From Moniliophthora roreri (taxonomy: Eukaryota > Basidiomycota > Agaricomycetes > Agaricales > Marasmiaceae), in the NCBI GenBank assembly GCA_001466705.2, contig LATX02000089.1, positions 1,054,001 to 1,118,000 on the forward strand: a DNA stretch of 64,000 nt, written 5' to 3'. A program made the translations under genes and the position numbers. Positions 34,973 through 47,348 of this stretch are shown one piece after another (within the stretch, counting starts at the first letter, position 1; each line of letters begins with the position of its first letter). The notes below the pieces were generated by a model. It had not been told where the DNA came from and searched no databases. It worked only from the letters and a program-made list of their open reading frames with translations.

Positions 34973-36356
34973 ATGTCTTCCGTTACATCCCCGACAACTT
35001 CCAGTTCCGTAGCATACTACGGCGTCGGTTTCCTGGGCATCTTTTCCATAGCTTCCTACTTCAGCGTCACGAAACTCTGGGACCGATTCAGACGAGAACG
35101 AAACGCTAGCGATTCGAAGCAGCTGCAACGGCAGATCGAAGCACTACGCGAAGCACTACAGCAAAAAGAAGATGACTTGACAGGGCTGCGCGAGGCACTC
35201 GCAGCAGAAAAGGTCCAGGTGCAAAGCAAGCAGGCTGCTTTGGATCAGGCTACGGAAGAGCTGGGACGCGTGAAGCTGCAGTCGGAGAAACAGTTGGAAG
35301 AAGTACGAGGACGCAACGCCCGACTAGCTGAAGCATTGCATACCCATGCAAGGGAGGTTTCGATGGCAAACGAGGAATCACAGAGACTACGAACAATGAA
35401 CGAACAGTTGCAGGCAACCACGAACACGACGTCCCTGACGAAACCAGACCGCCTTGGCGATGTCGATGTCATCAGGCTTGTAGAGACCCTGAACGGGGAA
35501 ATCTGTCAAACAGCTGAACTGATGGCAGACGTAGTCAAGCCCGAATTTCAACAGTCGGCAAGTGAGGACGAACCAGGCGAAATTCAAGAGGCGACGGAAT
35601 ATACGAAGGAGTTGTTGGGCGAAAAGATGACCAATATGTTGCGGAATGTTGACCATCGGGAGAAAGACATTCTCCTGCGGTACTCCTTCCAAGCGTCTAT
35701 GTACGCTTACAGTGAATGGATCATCACGTCTTGGGTTTATCGTGATAGGAATGAAGAGCAGCTCGTTCAGGAGATTTACGATCGGTTAAGGGAAAGAGGT
35801 GTGCTGTCTCCGTTGGTCCGTGTCACATTCTGATGCATCACTCCATCCAGAGGAACAACCAATCTCTGCACAATGGCGTATCCTCACCCGGAAATACATC
35901 CGCCAGATCTATCGTGAAACCCCACAACCCGACCTATCCGACTACTTCTTCGACGCGTTCTCTCGCATTCTGATGACCGCCGGACTGCGCAGTCAAGAGT
36001 CTCTCGAGGAGCTGACAGAGCGCCTGAGGCAGCAATTCAGCAGTCATGTAGCAGCGGTAATCAACATTGCTATCCAGCTCAACACTGCGATTGGAGACAG
36101 CGTTACTTCCTGCGAGCTTGTTCCGATATATTGCGAGACGGGTATTCCATTTGATGATACATCTATGGAGAACACCCCCCTTTCAGGAAGAACTTTGGAA
36201 GTGCCTCGAGTTCCAAGGACAGACGACAGTGTCCTCTGCACGACCAAAATGGGACTATTACAGTCAGTCAAGGTAAAAGGTCGAGACGGAGAGTGGACAC
36301 ACCGAATTTTATTGAGACCGAAAATTATCCTACGATCTGCTTTTGAAATCGCATGA
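34973..36356 (+). CDS. Coiled-coil protein with N-terminal membrane segment, unknown
   Basis: Two exons (34973-35798 and 35851-36356, intron 52 nt) give about 443 residues. A hydrophobic segment near residues 12-31 (SVAYYGVGFLGIFSIASYF) could anchor it. Residues about 45-150 are a long charged coiled coil (LQRQIEALREALQQKEDDL and similar heptads). The C-terminal half is mixed helical, with YSFQASMYAYSEWIITSWVY and YIRQIYRETPQPDLSDYFFD, and ends in a beta-like stretch (GEWTHRILLRPKII). Similar Agaricomycete proteins exist without known function, as far as I recall. No catalytic motif is visible. Confidence 0.8.
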
Positions 36357-36492
36357 CTCTGATCAGGACACAGAGCGCGACGCTTTCTTGGACCCAGCCA
36401 TGTATATATACTGTATATTTATCTGCAGTAAAGTACTATACTCTCCTTAGAACGTATATATAATGACCGTAATGGAACGAAACTCACATTCC

Positions 36493-37483
36493 TTAGACCA
36501 GTCCAGCTGCTACCATCATCTTCTCAAAATCGCCTAGAGACATGGATTTATCTGGAGAGCTTGAAAAGGTTTCCAGCATCTCCATCATCTGAAAATATTC
36601 AGTGAGCCTAAGACATGCGAGTCTCGATAAGCATACGAACCTCTTCAGCTTTCATCTTTTCATTCAGCAATTTGACTACCCTCTGAATATCACCAATCAT
36701 AATCCTCTGTTTTGATAGCTCCTCGGGCGGAACAGAATCAAAAAACAGAGCGAATGTCTGAAGACAAGTTTGTCGTTGTCGAGCTGTCAACGGTTTATTG
36801 GTGTCAAACTCCTCGTCATCGTCGAAATCAGAATCGTGGGCCTTTACTTGACAAAGACGACGACGACGATTGGGTGCCTCCTCTATGTATTCATCCGAAT
36901 CTTCTTCCTCTACATCCGGGTCTTCCCCAGAAACATATGCATCTGAGTCCTGGTCATCATTTTCTCCTGCAGAATCACCAGGAGATTGACCCTCCAATAG
37001 GACTGCACAGACTGCTCTCCAATCATCTAGACTCACTACTCCGACATCCCCATCACCTCCAACTCCATCCCAATCTGCGGCCGCCTTCCGAAATACACTG
37101 AGAACCTGCGCATCGTCTGGTGGAAGATTGATCTGTTCAAGCGCAGTAGGTATTAATGAAAGTGGGATATGTGTTGAATCCGAGCCAGAGTCTGTGGGTG
37201 CTTCTTCGTCTTCAACAATAAATCCACCACCTCCGGCATCCTGATTCTGGTCCTCGATTAAAAATCCACCACCGGTATCTGCATCCGCCATAAATCCACC
37301 GCCAGTGTCCGCCACGAAACCTCCACCGGTGTCCGCACTTGAATGAACATTGAGTTTCCGCTTTTTCCTCGGAGACCGCCGTGTCTTGTGTTGCTTGCGT
37401 ATCGTCGAGTAGAAAGCCTTGTCTATTCGGCGCTGAAGATATGTGGGAAGAGAAGAATAAAATTCGTCGTTTGATTCGGGCAT
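36493..37483 (-). CDS. Acidic EF-hand-like protein with DTGGGF repeats
   Basis: Two exons. The large one starts MPESNDEFYSSLPTYLQRRI and contains a basic nuclear-type patch (RRSPRKKRKL). Four Gly-rich repeats follow at about residues 50-95 (ADTGGGF, ADTGGGF, ADTGGGF, DAGGGGF). Next are acidic regions (VEEEDSDEYIEE) and ARQRQTCLQTFALFFDSVPP. After a 52-nt intron the second exon adds MMEMLETFSSSPDKSMSLGD and FEKMMVAAGLV, ending with TAA 36493-36495. The C-terminus resembles a degenerate EF-hand pair (KxLNEKMKAEE...MSLGDFEKMMVAAGL). A nuclear role is inferred from charge and basic patch only. Confidence 0.8.
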
Positions 37484-38986
37484 GATAGTGGTATTACAGA
37501 GAGAACGGTGTTAGGAGTTTTCTCACGGACAACTCATTCTGAACTTGCATCGTTTGACGCGTTCGCTATGTAACAGTCTTTCAGTAACAAGTCTATGGTG
37601 CGTAATTATTTCTGAGCTTGATAGACTCGAAACACTTCTTCAGGCCTTTTGTCCATTGCGCTGCCAACCCCATATCACGTCTTCTCATACACTGTACTAC
37701 TGCACATCTTCCAACTTTGCAATGTTAACCCTACTCCACCAGAGTCAAGAACGCACTAGGCCCTTATCTGCTATGACAGTTCTTTTTGCTCAGGGTTCAG
37801 GCTCAGGCTCAGGCTCCACCTAGGAATGCGAACGTATAATACTTCAATTTTCTTCTGCAAATCTGCGCCAATTTCGCTTTGATAGACTCGGGAAACGTTT
37901 CCTGAAAGTTTTCAGACGTTCTCAGAGCGATCAGCCTCCCGGCTTTATATACTGTGACTCAGATTGGAGTTAAAGTGCCCTCATATCCAGCATCCAGTGG
38001 AGGAAAGCCCTTGCACATCCTTGCGGAGGACAACCTGTAGACTGAGGTTGCTCAGCTACTTTTGTCTATCGGCTATTCGCAGGTTGGGCTTTCCGCCGCC
38101 ATTTACAAAAGATGTGCCTTGTACCTGGAGGCCTGATCACTCATTCGATCCTTCATGCACAGCGCTCTCAGGTGCTCTCAGGTATTTGTCACCTCCTGAT
38201 GAGTCCTGAATGGCAGAGCGCTTGCTCCGATGTCTAGAGTGGGAGACTTGCCAAGAACATGTATCCTAGTTTCTTTCATTTCGTTTAAAGCCTATGCACG
38301 CCCGATACAATGAACACACCTGGTACGATCTTTTCTATACCTACACGATTCATGTATTGATCATTACAGTTTACTTGGGACGAGGCGCTCTAGTAGCATG
38401 CCCGGCCGTGATTACCGGATAACCCTCAAAAAGCCTGGCGTTCATCCTTCACCCGCAGGCGTCTCTCTTTTCCAGATGCCCGACATAGCTCGCAACGGTA
38501 CACAGTACACTCATTGTTACACCGCCCCGCCACCGAGCCCGCCCGAGAGGATATCAGCAGACTGCGCGAATGAGCGGGATGGTCGGATCTATTAGGAATT
38601 GGCGCAATGATAGACATGTTCATACTTAATGCTCAAATGCTCTAGCTCTATTCATCAAGAGCATGCCAGCGCGTATGCGTGTATTAGACTACCATTGCCA
38701 ACATTTGACGCAGCTATAATTCTCTGCCTGTATTCAAGATAATGATATAAGTAACACACTAGAAGCCTAAGCACAGCAGTTGCCTTCCGGTTCACCCGGT
38801 CGGATGTCTGGTGTTATGGGAAAACTCATCTTAGCGTCGCCCAGTATCCGAGGGCATAGGAAATACTCGGAAAGCTAAGAATGGCTGTTCTAGAGCAGCC
38901 GGCTCGACCTATCTTTAGCGTCTACTCCAGTCTCGCCTCGCCCATCTACTTAAACTAAGACTCCTTCACTATGTATATCCCACAAT
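37484..38986. other. Intergenic, 1.5 kb, no gene seen
   Basis: A short (ggctca)n run near 37797-37816 is the only structure noted. Small frames at 37545-37823 and 38398-38623 have no support. Confidence 0.45.
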
Positions 38987-40577
38987 ATGGATTCCGAGTT
39001 GAACATGGATCCTCCTCCTTCCTACGAGACTCAACGCGAGCCACTTCCCTCACCAGCATACTCTGACATTCCCCAGGGTCTGGATATTTCCTTACCTACC
39101 GACATATCTGCGGGGTCAACCTCATCGCGATGTACAAACTTCAACTGGAAGTTCAAAACCAGCCATATGGCCATCGACCTTGGACCGCGGATATGGGGGT
39201 TGAGTACTCCAGCGTATGGGTTGGATGGGACATTGCGGTTCTCTGTGGAGCTTCATACGAGCAATGGCCATGGAGGCGATCCTGAAATCAGCGCAACGGT
39301 GCGTAAACTCTGTCTCGATGTCAGTATCATGCATTGACTGGGGATCGGTAGTTGCAAGCCTCGATTTCCTCACCAACGATCAAAACCACGATGTTCCTCA
39401 ATCAGAACATCCCCGAAATCCATCGGGAGCAACGTCGACACTCTTTCCCCCAAACTGAGATCCGCAAGAAGGAATTCTGCGTCCAAGTTCCCTCCACAGT
39501 TTCGCTGAATGGCACACAAACATCCACACCCCCAAGTTTCCTGAGATACTATTACGGCGTTTCGTGCGAGATAAAATATTTTGTAAAGGTACACGCTCGT
39601 GGCGTCGGTATTCTTGGTGGAGACGAAATGTACGTTCTTACTTTAGCCTAGTCTAGTTTTTGTTCGTGCTGAAATTTGGAATCATCAGCAAAACAATCCC
39701 AATAGCGTACCTTCCCAAATCGCGGCCGTCGCAGTTACCCGTTTCCAGTATACCCAGGCCTCTACAAGACCACGACGGTCAGATCCTATGTCCCGAATTT
39801 GACTGCGCAGATCATACGCGCACCATTAGGTTACTACCACGGGCTAGCTCTCCTCGTTATGAAGAGGGTATATTTGACAATGCTGTCTTCGTACGTCCTC
39901 TTTTCCCCCCAGCTTCACCTTCTTATATATTGACCTTAATGACAGTTTTCATTACCAACCCCAGCGACCTTCACATCAGGGCACAAAATCCCGTACCTCT
40001 TCAGCTTCAACTTTCCTTCCCATCCCCACTTGTGTGCTCTATACGCACACTCGTCGATCAAAGTCACTTTGATCAAACAGTTGATCATGTCCCCGCCGTC
40101 TCAGAAACACCACTCTTCTATAAACATACTTCCTATACGCAAAAATAAATCGAGATCGCCCACTCCAGAGTCACCAGTCCAACTTGAATGGAGAGTATCG
40201 GCAGGGAGACCGAAATACCAGAGCGAGTATGCGGAGGGTGTATATATCCTCCGTGGATGGGTGGATGCAGGCGGAATGGGGAGAGAGGGCTCGTGGACCT
40301 TAGGTGACGTCGCAAAGTTACAGGTGTGTATCTCGACTTGTGTTTGATTAATTGGGAGGAGCTAATATAACGGAATGCATAGTATGTCCTTAGAATAACA
40401 ATATACCCACCCGAGCATTTGTTGGATAATTTGCCTACGTTTGAACACGACGAGGTGGTGGAGATTACTACTGACGAATATGGGGGTGAGAGAGAGGTGT
40501 GGTCGATGGGTGGTGTGCCAGCGCCAGCGATTGGTCTTGCGAGAGTGTTGATGGAGGAGGCGTCGGGCTATTTATAA
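38987..40577 (+). CDS. Arrestin-like protein
   Basis: Five exons, with introns at about 39301, 39632, 39889 and 40324. The N-terminus has a PPPSYE motif (MDPPPSYETQ) of the kind bound by WW domains. The arrestin fold follows: a SLQASISSPTIKTTMFLNQN-like strand segment (LQASISSPTIKTTMFLNQ), LRYYYGVSCEIKYFVKVHAR, TFTSGHKIPYLFSFNFP, the strand SIKVTLIKQ, EYAEGVYILRGWVDAGGMGR, and ends EEASGYL. The exon-4 frame was fixed by the FTSGHKIPY motif. Fungal arrestin-related proteins link membrane cargo to Rsp5-type ubiquitin ligases or act in pH signalling. This Agaricomycete type is only distantly similar, so the role is inferred. Confidence 0.8.
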
Positions 40578-41337
40578 TTATGATTTAACCTTTTGGGCCA
40601 ATGGAATCGTATGGATGTATTATAGTAATTTTGCGTCGGTACTGTATTTTTACAAAGGTTTCCGTGTCTGCTATTAAAACTATCCTACACCCGCGGGAGG
40701 GAGTGAGGTCATCCGGCGCTTTCTTTCCTACTCTCGTCACTCACATTGAAGAATGCTTCAACTCTAAAGCCAGCATTAGCAGCCCCGGTAATTTTTAGCT
40801 AGCTTCAGTCGTGTGTCGATATTGAAGACGTGGCATAGGGATCCATCAGATTGATTGCGTCTTCGCTGGTAGCACGCATGAACAAATCTAGGAGCATCCT
40901 GAGCGAATCACATACCTTGCTGGAACCTCGTCTTTGTTCATCGCCATCTAAGGGCACCTGCATTTCATTCAAGATATTACATGGTCAAACCTAAATAAAC
41001 CTCCCATCCTCATCACTACACTATTCTTCCCGGACAAGTCATTTTCCAGGCTCGTCATCATCAATGTCGCTCACCTTCTCCCATGTTATTATTGACCTCC
41101 TGTTGTCCTGAAAGCCTTGGAACTATGGGTAAAATTCAAATAATGAAGTAAATATGTCAATCAAAGCACAAACAAGTCCGTCAGAGGCATGATTTGGGTG
41201 ATGTCCAAAAAGTTTATAACTTGAACGAAGTTTGGACCCCCCACCCCGGACCGCAAATTTAGGTCCTGCACCCCTTGGTCACGACACGATTCAAGGTGAT
41301 ACAGGTACTAGCTAAAGCTTGGGTCATGCGTGTAGGG
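40578..41337. other. Intergenic, no gene seen
   Basis: 760 bp between the arrestin-like gene and the inverted-repeat element. Nothing recognised. Confidence 0.45.
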
Positions 41338-41955
41338 CTCCTAACGGATCGGATTGTCTCTCGGATGCGGATTGCGGATGGCGTCCTCAACGATCCTCAA
41401 TCCGCGGATTGCCATCCTTCAGACGGTGACGGATAGATCACGTGTTCGAAAGATGATCAAAGGGTTTTAAATTTCAGCGAACATTGATGTGTTCAGGAGC
41501 GAAGTCGAGATGGTGAGTCTCTGTCTTCTATTGTGAGTTTCTGGAGGCTTCTGACCAAAAATGACAGCCGAACGTCGCTCATGATCATCTACAAGGTACA
41601 GAAAGTCAAGTCATTCAAACGGTGCGTCAGAGCGTTTGCTGACGCGCCGCTTGACCTCCATATCTAATCCCATGTCCCAATTTATACAACACCCTACTTC
41701 CAGTCTCAATGTCTCGAAAGAGCGTACTGAAACATCATGTAGGGTTTTCAGAGGCTTCTCAAGGTCCTAGCGGAGTGTCCGCAGCACGAGGTTAGAAGCA
41801 TCTCCAACCGCAAACGCTGATTGTAGCCCATCCGCGGATAGCTTTCCATCCGAAGGATATCCTCGGATTGCAATTCACGGATGGCGGATTGTGCCCTCGA
41901 CACGACAGTCCGAGCGGATGGATCCGAATCCGACCGGAGACCGATCCGTTAGGAG
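41338..41955. mobile_element. 618-bp non-autonomous element with terminal inverted repeats
   Basis: The ends are a perfect 15-bp inverted repeat: CTCCTAACGGATCGG at 41338-41352, with its reverse complement at 41941-41955. The outer 120 bp on both sides are packed with CGGAT/GGATG words in various spacings, like the subterminal repeats bound by some transposases. There is no transposase frame, so it is MITE-like. No clear target-site duplication is visible next to the ends, which leaves the exact boundaries and superfamily open. The centre contains an exon-like bit with gtgagt and tgacag signals (about 41512-41620), possibly captured host sequence. Confidence 0.65.
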
Positions 41956-42816
41956 ATTCAATACTCACAAAAGTCACATAAGCACAGGATCCGGCTACGA
42001 ACGTCGGCAGGAAATTGGTTATCTCCTGCAGATACGATACGAACCTACTGGGACGCAGCCTACATTCGGGCCGGAATTAAGTCAACTGCGGAGGATGCAA
42101 AACTGGCCCCTACTGTATCGGTAAGGGAAAAGCTCGGACTTCGGCTGCCATCTTGGTGTAAGGCAGTTGGATTGATTACCACTAGCAATATAGATATTCA
42201 GTCTGTCCATACAGAATACCTTTGCCAAGGGCTGATGCCTCGTAGCTCTTGGCAAATCAGGAATCATATACCATGGATCGCGTGGCTCACAAGTTTCATG
42301 ATGAGATTAAAGCAACGCCAGATAACAGCGTACTCCCAGCAGATCAGTGGAGACAAGACTTTCAATAATACAGTGCTTGTCCTTTCTGACCATCACAGAC
42401 ACTGAACGTCGCTGTCCTGTCAGTTCACGACCGAACATTGTGAACCAAGGCGGGCGGGGGCCGCCTCCGCCCCGTCCCCGCCTCAGTTGACCGCTTGAAA
42501 GGCTTCAGCGCCTCATGATGTTCACGAACGGTATGTACAAGAGGTATCGTACTTAACTAGTATGGGGGTTAGCGAGTCCATCGTTAACCCTCGAAGTGGC
42601 CTGAGAGTCTAGCAGTTGTTCACGTCTTTGCGTCATGCTTGCACTCCCCGTTCCTACAACTTCTGCGCGGCACTGTCCTTCGAAACGAGCACAGACAAGA
42701 AAAACGTGATTTTGATTGCAATTGATTTACTACTTGTTACACAGCGAGAGATGTGTGATTGAAATGTTGTTTTCGAGATACAGATGCAATTTCATGAGTC
42801 ATGGAAGTGGAATCGT
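41956..42816. other. Intergenic, no gene seen
   Basis: A G/C-rich tract (about 42450-42482) and an imperfect palindrome ttcacgaccgaacattgtgaa (42423-42443) are noted. No supported frame. Confidence 0.4.
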
Positions 42817-45800
42817 TCAAGCGTCATACTAAAGAACACGGGTCAGTCATCTTGCGGGTGCACCTGTGATAAAGGAACGTACCACCAAGTACATCTTGCC
42901 CGGCCAAGGGCTTGTTTCACCATCTGGTGTCACGTACACCTTCGTCTTGGTCTCATTCTGTATCTCCTCAAAGCCAGCCAACTTCCCATCGTTTCCAGGC
43001 GCCCTGCGGATGTTGGGAAGGGAGAACACAACCTTGACAATTTCAGCGATGGTTTGCTCCGCATAGTTGACACCGGGGCATTGATGGAAGCCAGAACCGT
43101 TGTATTGATAAGCAGAAGCTGGGCGCGTAGGGTTGATTGTGAGAGGATCAGGGAAGTCGTCGGGCTAGTGTATAATGTCAGTTGAGACAGTAGGCAGCAA
43201 TAACGAAGTTGCCATTTACATTAAGATGTGCGTTCTTCAAGCTGCCAAAGATCCTGTCACCTTTCTTAAGCTGAATGTCTGGTAAACCAGAGCCCTGGGA
43301 GATGACTGCATCGACGAGAGCGTCCCGGTACAAGCCAGTAACTTGAGGGTTGAGACCTGTTCAGAAGTCATGATCAATCTTGTGAATGGCTGATTGCAAT
43401 CAGGGAGCGTACGCATTGCCTCTCTCACGTAGCCGACTAAGGTATCCCAGCCTTTACCCTCCGAGTCCTTGGACTGAGAAAGCTTGATGATCTCGGCACG
43501 TTCGGCCTTACGTTCTTCGGCCATGTAGAAATCGATGACATGAACAGCAGCTGTCACAGAGTCAGAAGAGGTAAAAAGAATTGGTTGGGACAACAGCTCA
43601 CCTTGAGCGTAATTGACGCTGCTACCAACCGCCAAACCTACAACCATAGCGACAATTTCATTGATGGGTCTACCGGTCTCGGCAAGACGACGAAGGAACG
43701 CGTAGCAGGGCTTGTTATCGATAACAGAGTGAACGGTGGAGGCCACGGTTGAAAGCGCGCCGAGGAAAACGTTCTGCAAGGAAACAGTCATTATTCAGTT
43801 TGCATAGAAAAGAAGGAACCTTACGGAAGCACCCGCAGCCTTGGGTGCACAATCAAAGACGTTCTTGGCGATCATTGCTTGGGTGACCCCACCAGCTTGG
43901 AGAACTTGTTTGCGAAGCGAGAAGCCGTGTTCATTGTCACCGATAGCCAAAAAGATCAAAGTGAACTACAATGTTTTGAGCATCCCTTGGTCAAGCTCAT
44001 GAGAAACAATGCGCACCATGGTAGTGAACATTTCGTAGATCTCTGCCTCAGTGTACATTCCCGATGGATTCTCCTTAGTCTTCATGTCCAAGCCGCACTG
44101 AAGGTCAATAAGTCAGTGACTGTCACTCTCCACCCCCATGATGCACGACGTACAAGTCTCTCAGAAGCCCATGCTATGCTAGTACTGTTGATAACGTCAT
44201 TGACGATATCCACGAACCTGCCGGGAACGCCGTCGTACTTCCAGGAACGTTCACGAATTCTGAGGGTGACTTGATCACGGTACCACTTGCGGTATTCATT
44301 CAATGAATCCTTGGTTGGGAAGAGAGCGTGCAGGGCCTAATATCGATTGTAAGCGATGGAAGAAGGATAGGATTACTAAGGTAAACTGACCAGATTGCGA
44401 TCGGCATCGTGTCTGGTGAAAAAAAGAGAGGGACTGTCAGCTGAGACGGGGAGTCAAGTATAAAAACGACGTACTTGGTCGCCTCGTCGAACGTGAGCAT
44501 GAAACCATATCCACCGCCAAGGCCTTTCATGTCATAGACAACTGGATATTCTGTTGGCTTGCTGAAGACGTATTTGATCGCTTGCATCGTGTTGAGGACC
44601 TTGACGACGGGGGCCGGCTTTGGACGTTCAAATGTGTACTTGTCAGCCAATTGAAGTCGTGTCAAGGATTCGTGCATCTTCTTCGGAGTGAAGTAGGGGA
44701 AGCAGGTGTACACAGAGTTGTATGGGTAATGACGAGGAAGGTGGCGAGAAAGGAGCTTGGGCACTATGGTGAAAGCAAGGTCAGAACAATGCGAAACTTC
44801 AGATAGTAGAAAAAGCATACTTTCACCACCAAATCCACCATTGTTTGGATCACGAAGGCAGTCTTGGTATCCCCAGGTCGTGAGGTTAGCTGGGGTGAAC
44901 GCGGTCGTGTAGAATCGGTCGCCACGGATCAATGCGATCGCGTCGCTCAACACGGCACGAGTGGTCTACGGCATGATTCAGTGGAATGATATGGTGACAA
45001 AGAGAGAAAACGTACTGTATAACCACAAGCAAACCTGAGACCTCCAGAAAGTGGCATCAATGATTCACATTGCAAGCCGGTCTATGCTTTTCATCAGTAC
45101 ATTGCGAGAAGAAGGAAGCCGGCAGAACACACGTATAGCTCAAGGTTGTCAATGTGCTTGTACAGCCTACGCGCAGGACCGGCCACCGCAGGATCCGGAT
45201 TCCATTCTTCGAAGGTTTCGAATTCTATTTGGTCGCTCAGCATTTCAATTCAAGAACTGCAAGAAGCTCTGACATACGCTTCAAACCCAAGAACTTCCTA
45301 AATTCATTCATGGTACAAAGACCCCATTGACGTGCTTGGTTAATGCCCATGATTTCAATGATTTTGAGTGCATCTGGCGTTCCGTGGGCACCAAAGGAAC
45401 ACGCTGGGTTCTCGGTCGCGGTATGAAGGATGTTTGCGAGTTCATCATCTGAGAAGTGGCCGTCTGGCCCACGCTTCATGCTACAAAGATATATCAGTCA
45501 GTCTCGAAGATGAAGATGGACATGACTGCATGACTTACCCGCCGAATTCGCGATCCTTTGGCGCTTTCTTTTTCTCTTCTTCGAGTTTTCGCACGAATGT
45601 TTGTGCGAATTGACCGAAGGTAATATCTTCCGGTGATTTTGCAGATGGAATTTCTGAAGCGAAAAAGTCGTTGATCCACTTGGCATCGGCTTCGGAGGTT
45701 GTCGCGTGCCACTAGAGGATGTATATGAGCATATTTGAGCGGGTTGCAGAATAGAGAAGATTTACCCTGTAGAGAATGTTGAATTCTACACTGCAATGGT

Positions 45801-47348
45801 TTCCTTCCCCTCGCTTGACTTCGACATCATTGATTTTGATTGGCTGCGATACTGTGAGCATCAAGACATGGCATTTGAAACGGACCTTACGTCGAAAGCG
45901 TTCATGTTCCATGCATTACCCTCAGAAAGACCTAGGAAACCAGCAACATAGTCACCCATGATAAGAGACATGAAATGACCACCGCTAAGTGTCATACAGA
46001 TGTCAGTTTATTAAAGGTTTCAATATGTGATGATCTTACTTTATCAAACGAGCAGTTTGGAAGATCTCCTCGTCCTGTTGATCCCTCTTTGCCTTGTCTT
46101 CTGGGGGAGGATCGGTCCATCGGCCGCGTTCGTTGATCTTGAGCAGCTTTTCTGCAATGTACTAAGGACGTGCGTGAGTGACGGAAAGAGACGAAGGTAT
46201 TAAAGTCATACGTTATGGTTCCTCGACAAGATCACCAAGAGTGCTGAAGCACAGGGAGGGAGGAAGAGAAGACGTTCCTCAGAGAACGTGTCCGGATAGA
46301 GAAGACCGCGCCCGAGGTCCTTGTTACGAACTGCATCCACGGTCTCTTGATCTTTCAGTGTAGGTCAGTATCGTTGTATCTTGAATAAACTGAAGAGCGA
46401 CTCACTGATACCGTACAAAGGGCTGAGATCCAGATACGAAGATGTATCATTAATATGCCATTGACCCATTCGTGATCGGAAGAGGGAGTGAGTGACAAGT
46501 GATGCAAAGGCGAATGTAAATGACGCGTTTCCATTGGGATGCTCGACAACCTGTGGGTTACATTTGTGTGAGTCACATAATGAAATTTGGAGCTGGGAGT
46601 GACAGACCTTGCGTCTTCTCAATAAGATATCATATACCAAAGCAGGATCAGGTAAGTCCTGGGGTGAAACGCACCACTTTCCTTGCACGCTCCGTGCATA
46701 AGGTTCACCTGCACGCCCGATGCTGGGGACCTGGATGTTGTTATTACCACCATCGGCTTGTCGGAAACTGTATTGCGGTCCTAACAAAGTTTCCGGTGGC
46801 TGTTGCACAAGTTAGAGCTGCACGAAAGAGAGAACAGAAGGGTAGATTTACGTGAGGAAGAGTGTTGTATAACAGTCCGACGGCACCGTCGGACATCTTT
46901 TTAGCAGCATCTGAGTTGGGTGGTAGACGCGAGAGAAGCGTCAGTCCCGCAGAGAACTAGGAACCCACAGACACGGCGTCAGTGAGGAAGCGATATGAAG
47001 GGGAGGAAGAGAACGTACAGCGCCCTTACGATCGTCAGTAGCGTCAGGATGCAGGACTGTATCGAGGAAACCTGCGACGACGGTTGGGTCGGGAGTAATG
47101 AGGCCCTTTTTGGCCTGTGCATCAAGCTGCCAACGAGATGGTTAGCTCTTGATCTGGCATGATTGAATGTAAAACCGACGTACCCGCTTGAATATACCTC
47201 CCAAAGCGGACCTTTCTTGCTTTTGGCCTGGTTCTTGGGACGGGGGATCGTACTTGCCATCAGGGGCAGTGGGCAGAGGACGGCCTTTCAAGTAAACGGC
47301 GTCGGATGCGAGGGCAAATTTCTCAAGAGGCGAGATGTTCAGAGCCAT
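42817..47348 (-). CDS. ppo: Psi-producing oxygenase / linoleate diol synthase (peroxidase-P450 fusion)
   Basis: About twenty exons encode a protein over 1,000 residues. The N-terminal half is an animal-type heme peroxidase domain: LLYNTLPHPPETLLGPQYSF, INDTSSYLDLSPLYG, LVILSRNHNYIAEKLLKI, NILYRWHATTSEADAKWI, and GLKRM after MGINQARQWGL. The C-terminal half is P450-like: RNLALHALFPTKDSLNEYRK, MVVGLAVGSSVNYAQ, and the thiolate motif GSGFHQCPGVNYAEQTIAEI. The end is GKMYLVYDA after a 54-nt intron. The N-terminal half dioxygenates linoleic acid to an 8- or 10-hydroperoxide. The P450 half isomerises it to diols when fully active. Products act as psi factors controlling development in Aspergillus. 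Start ATG 47348 opens MALNISPLEKFALASDAVYL. Confidence 0.92.
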
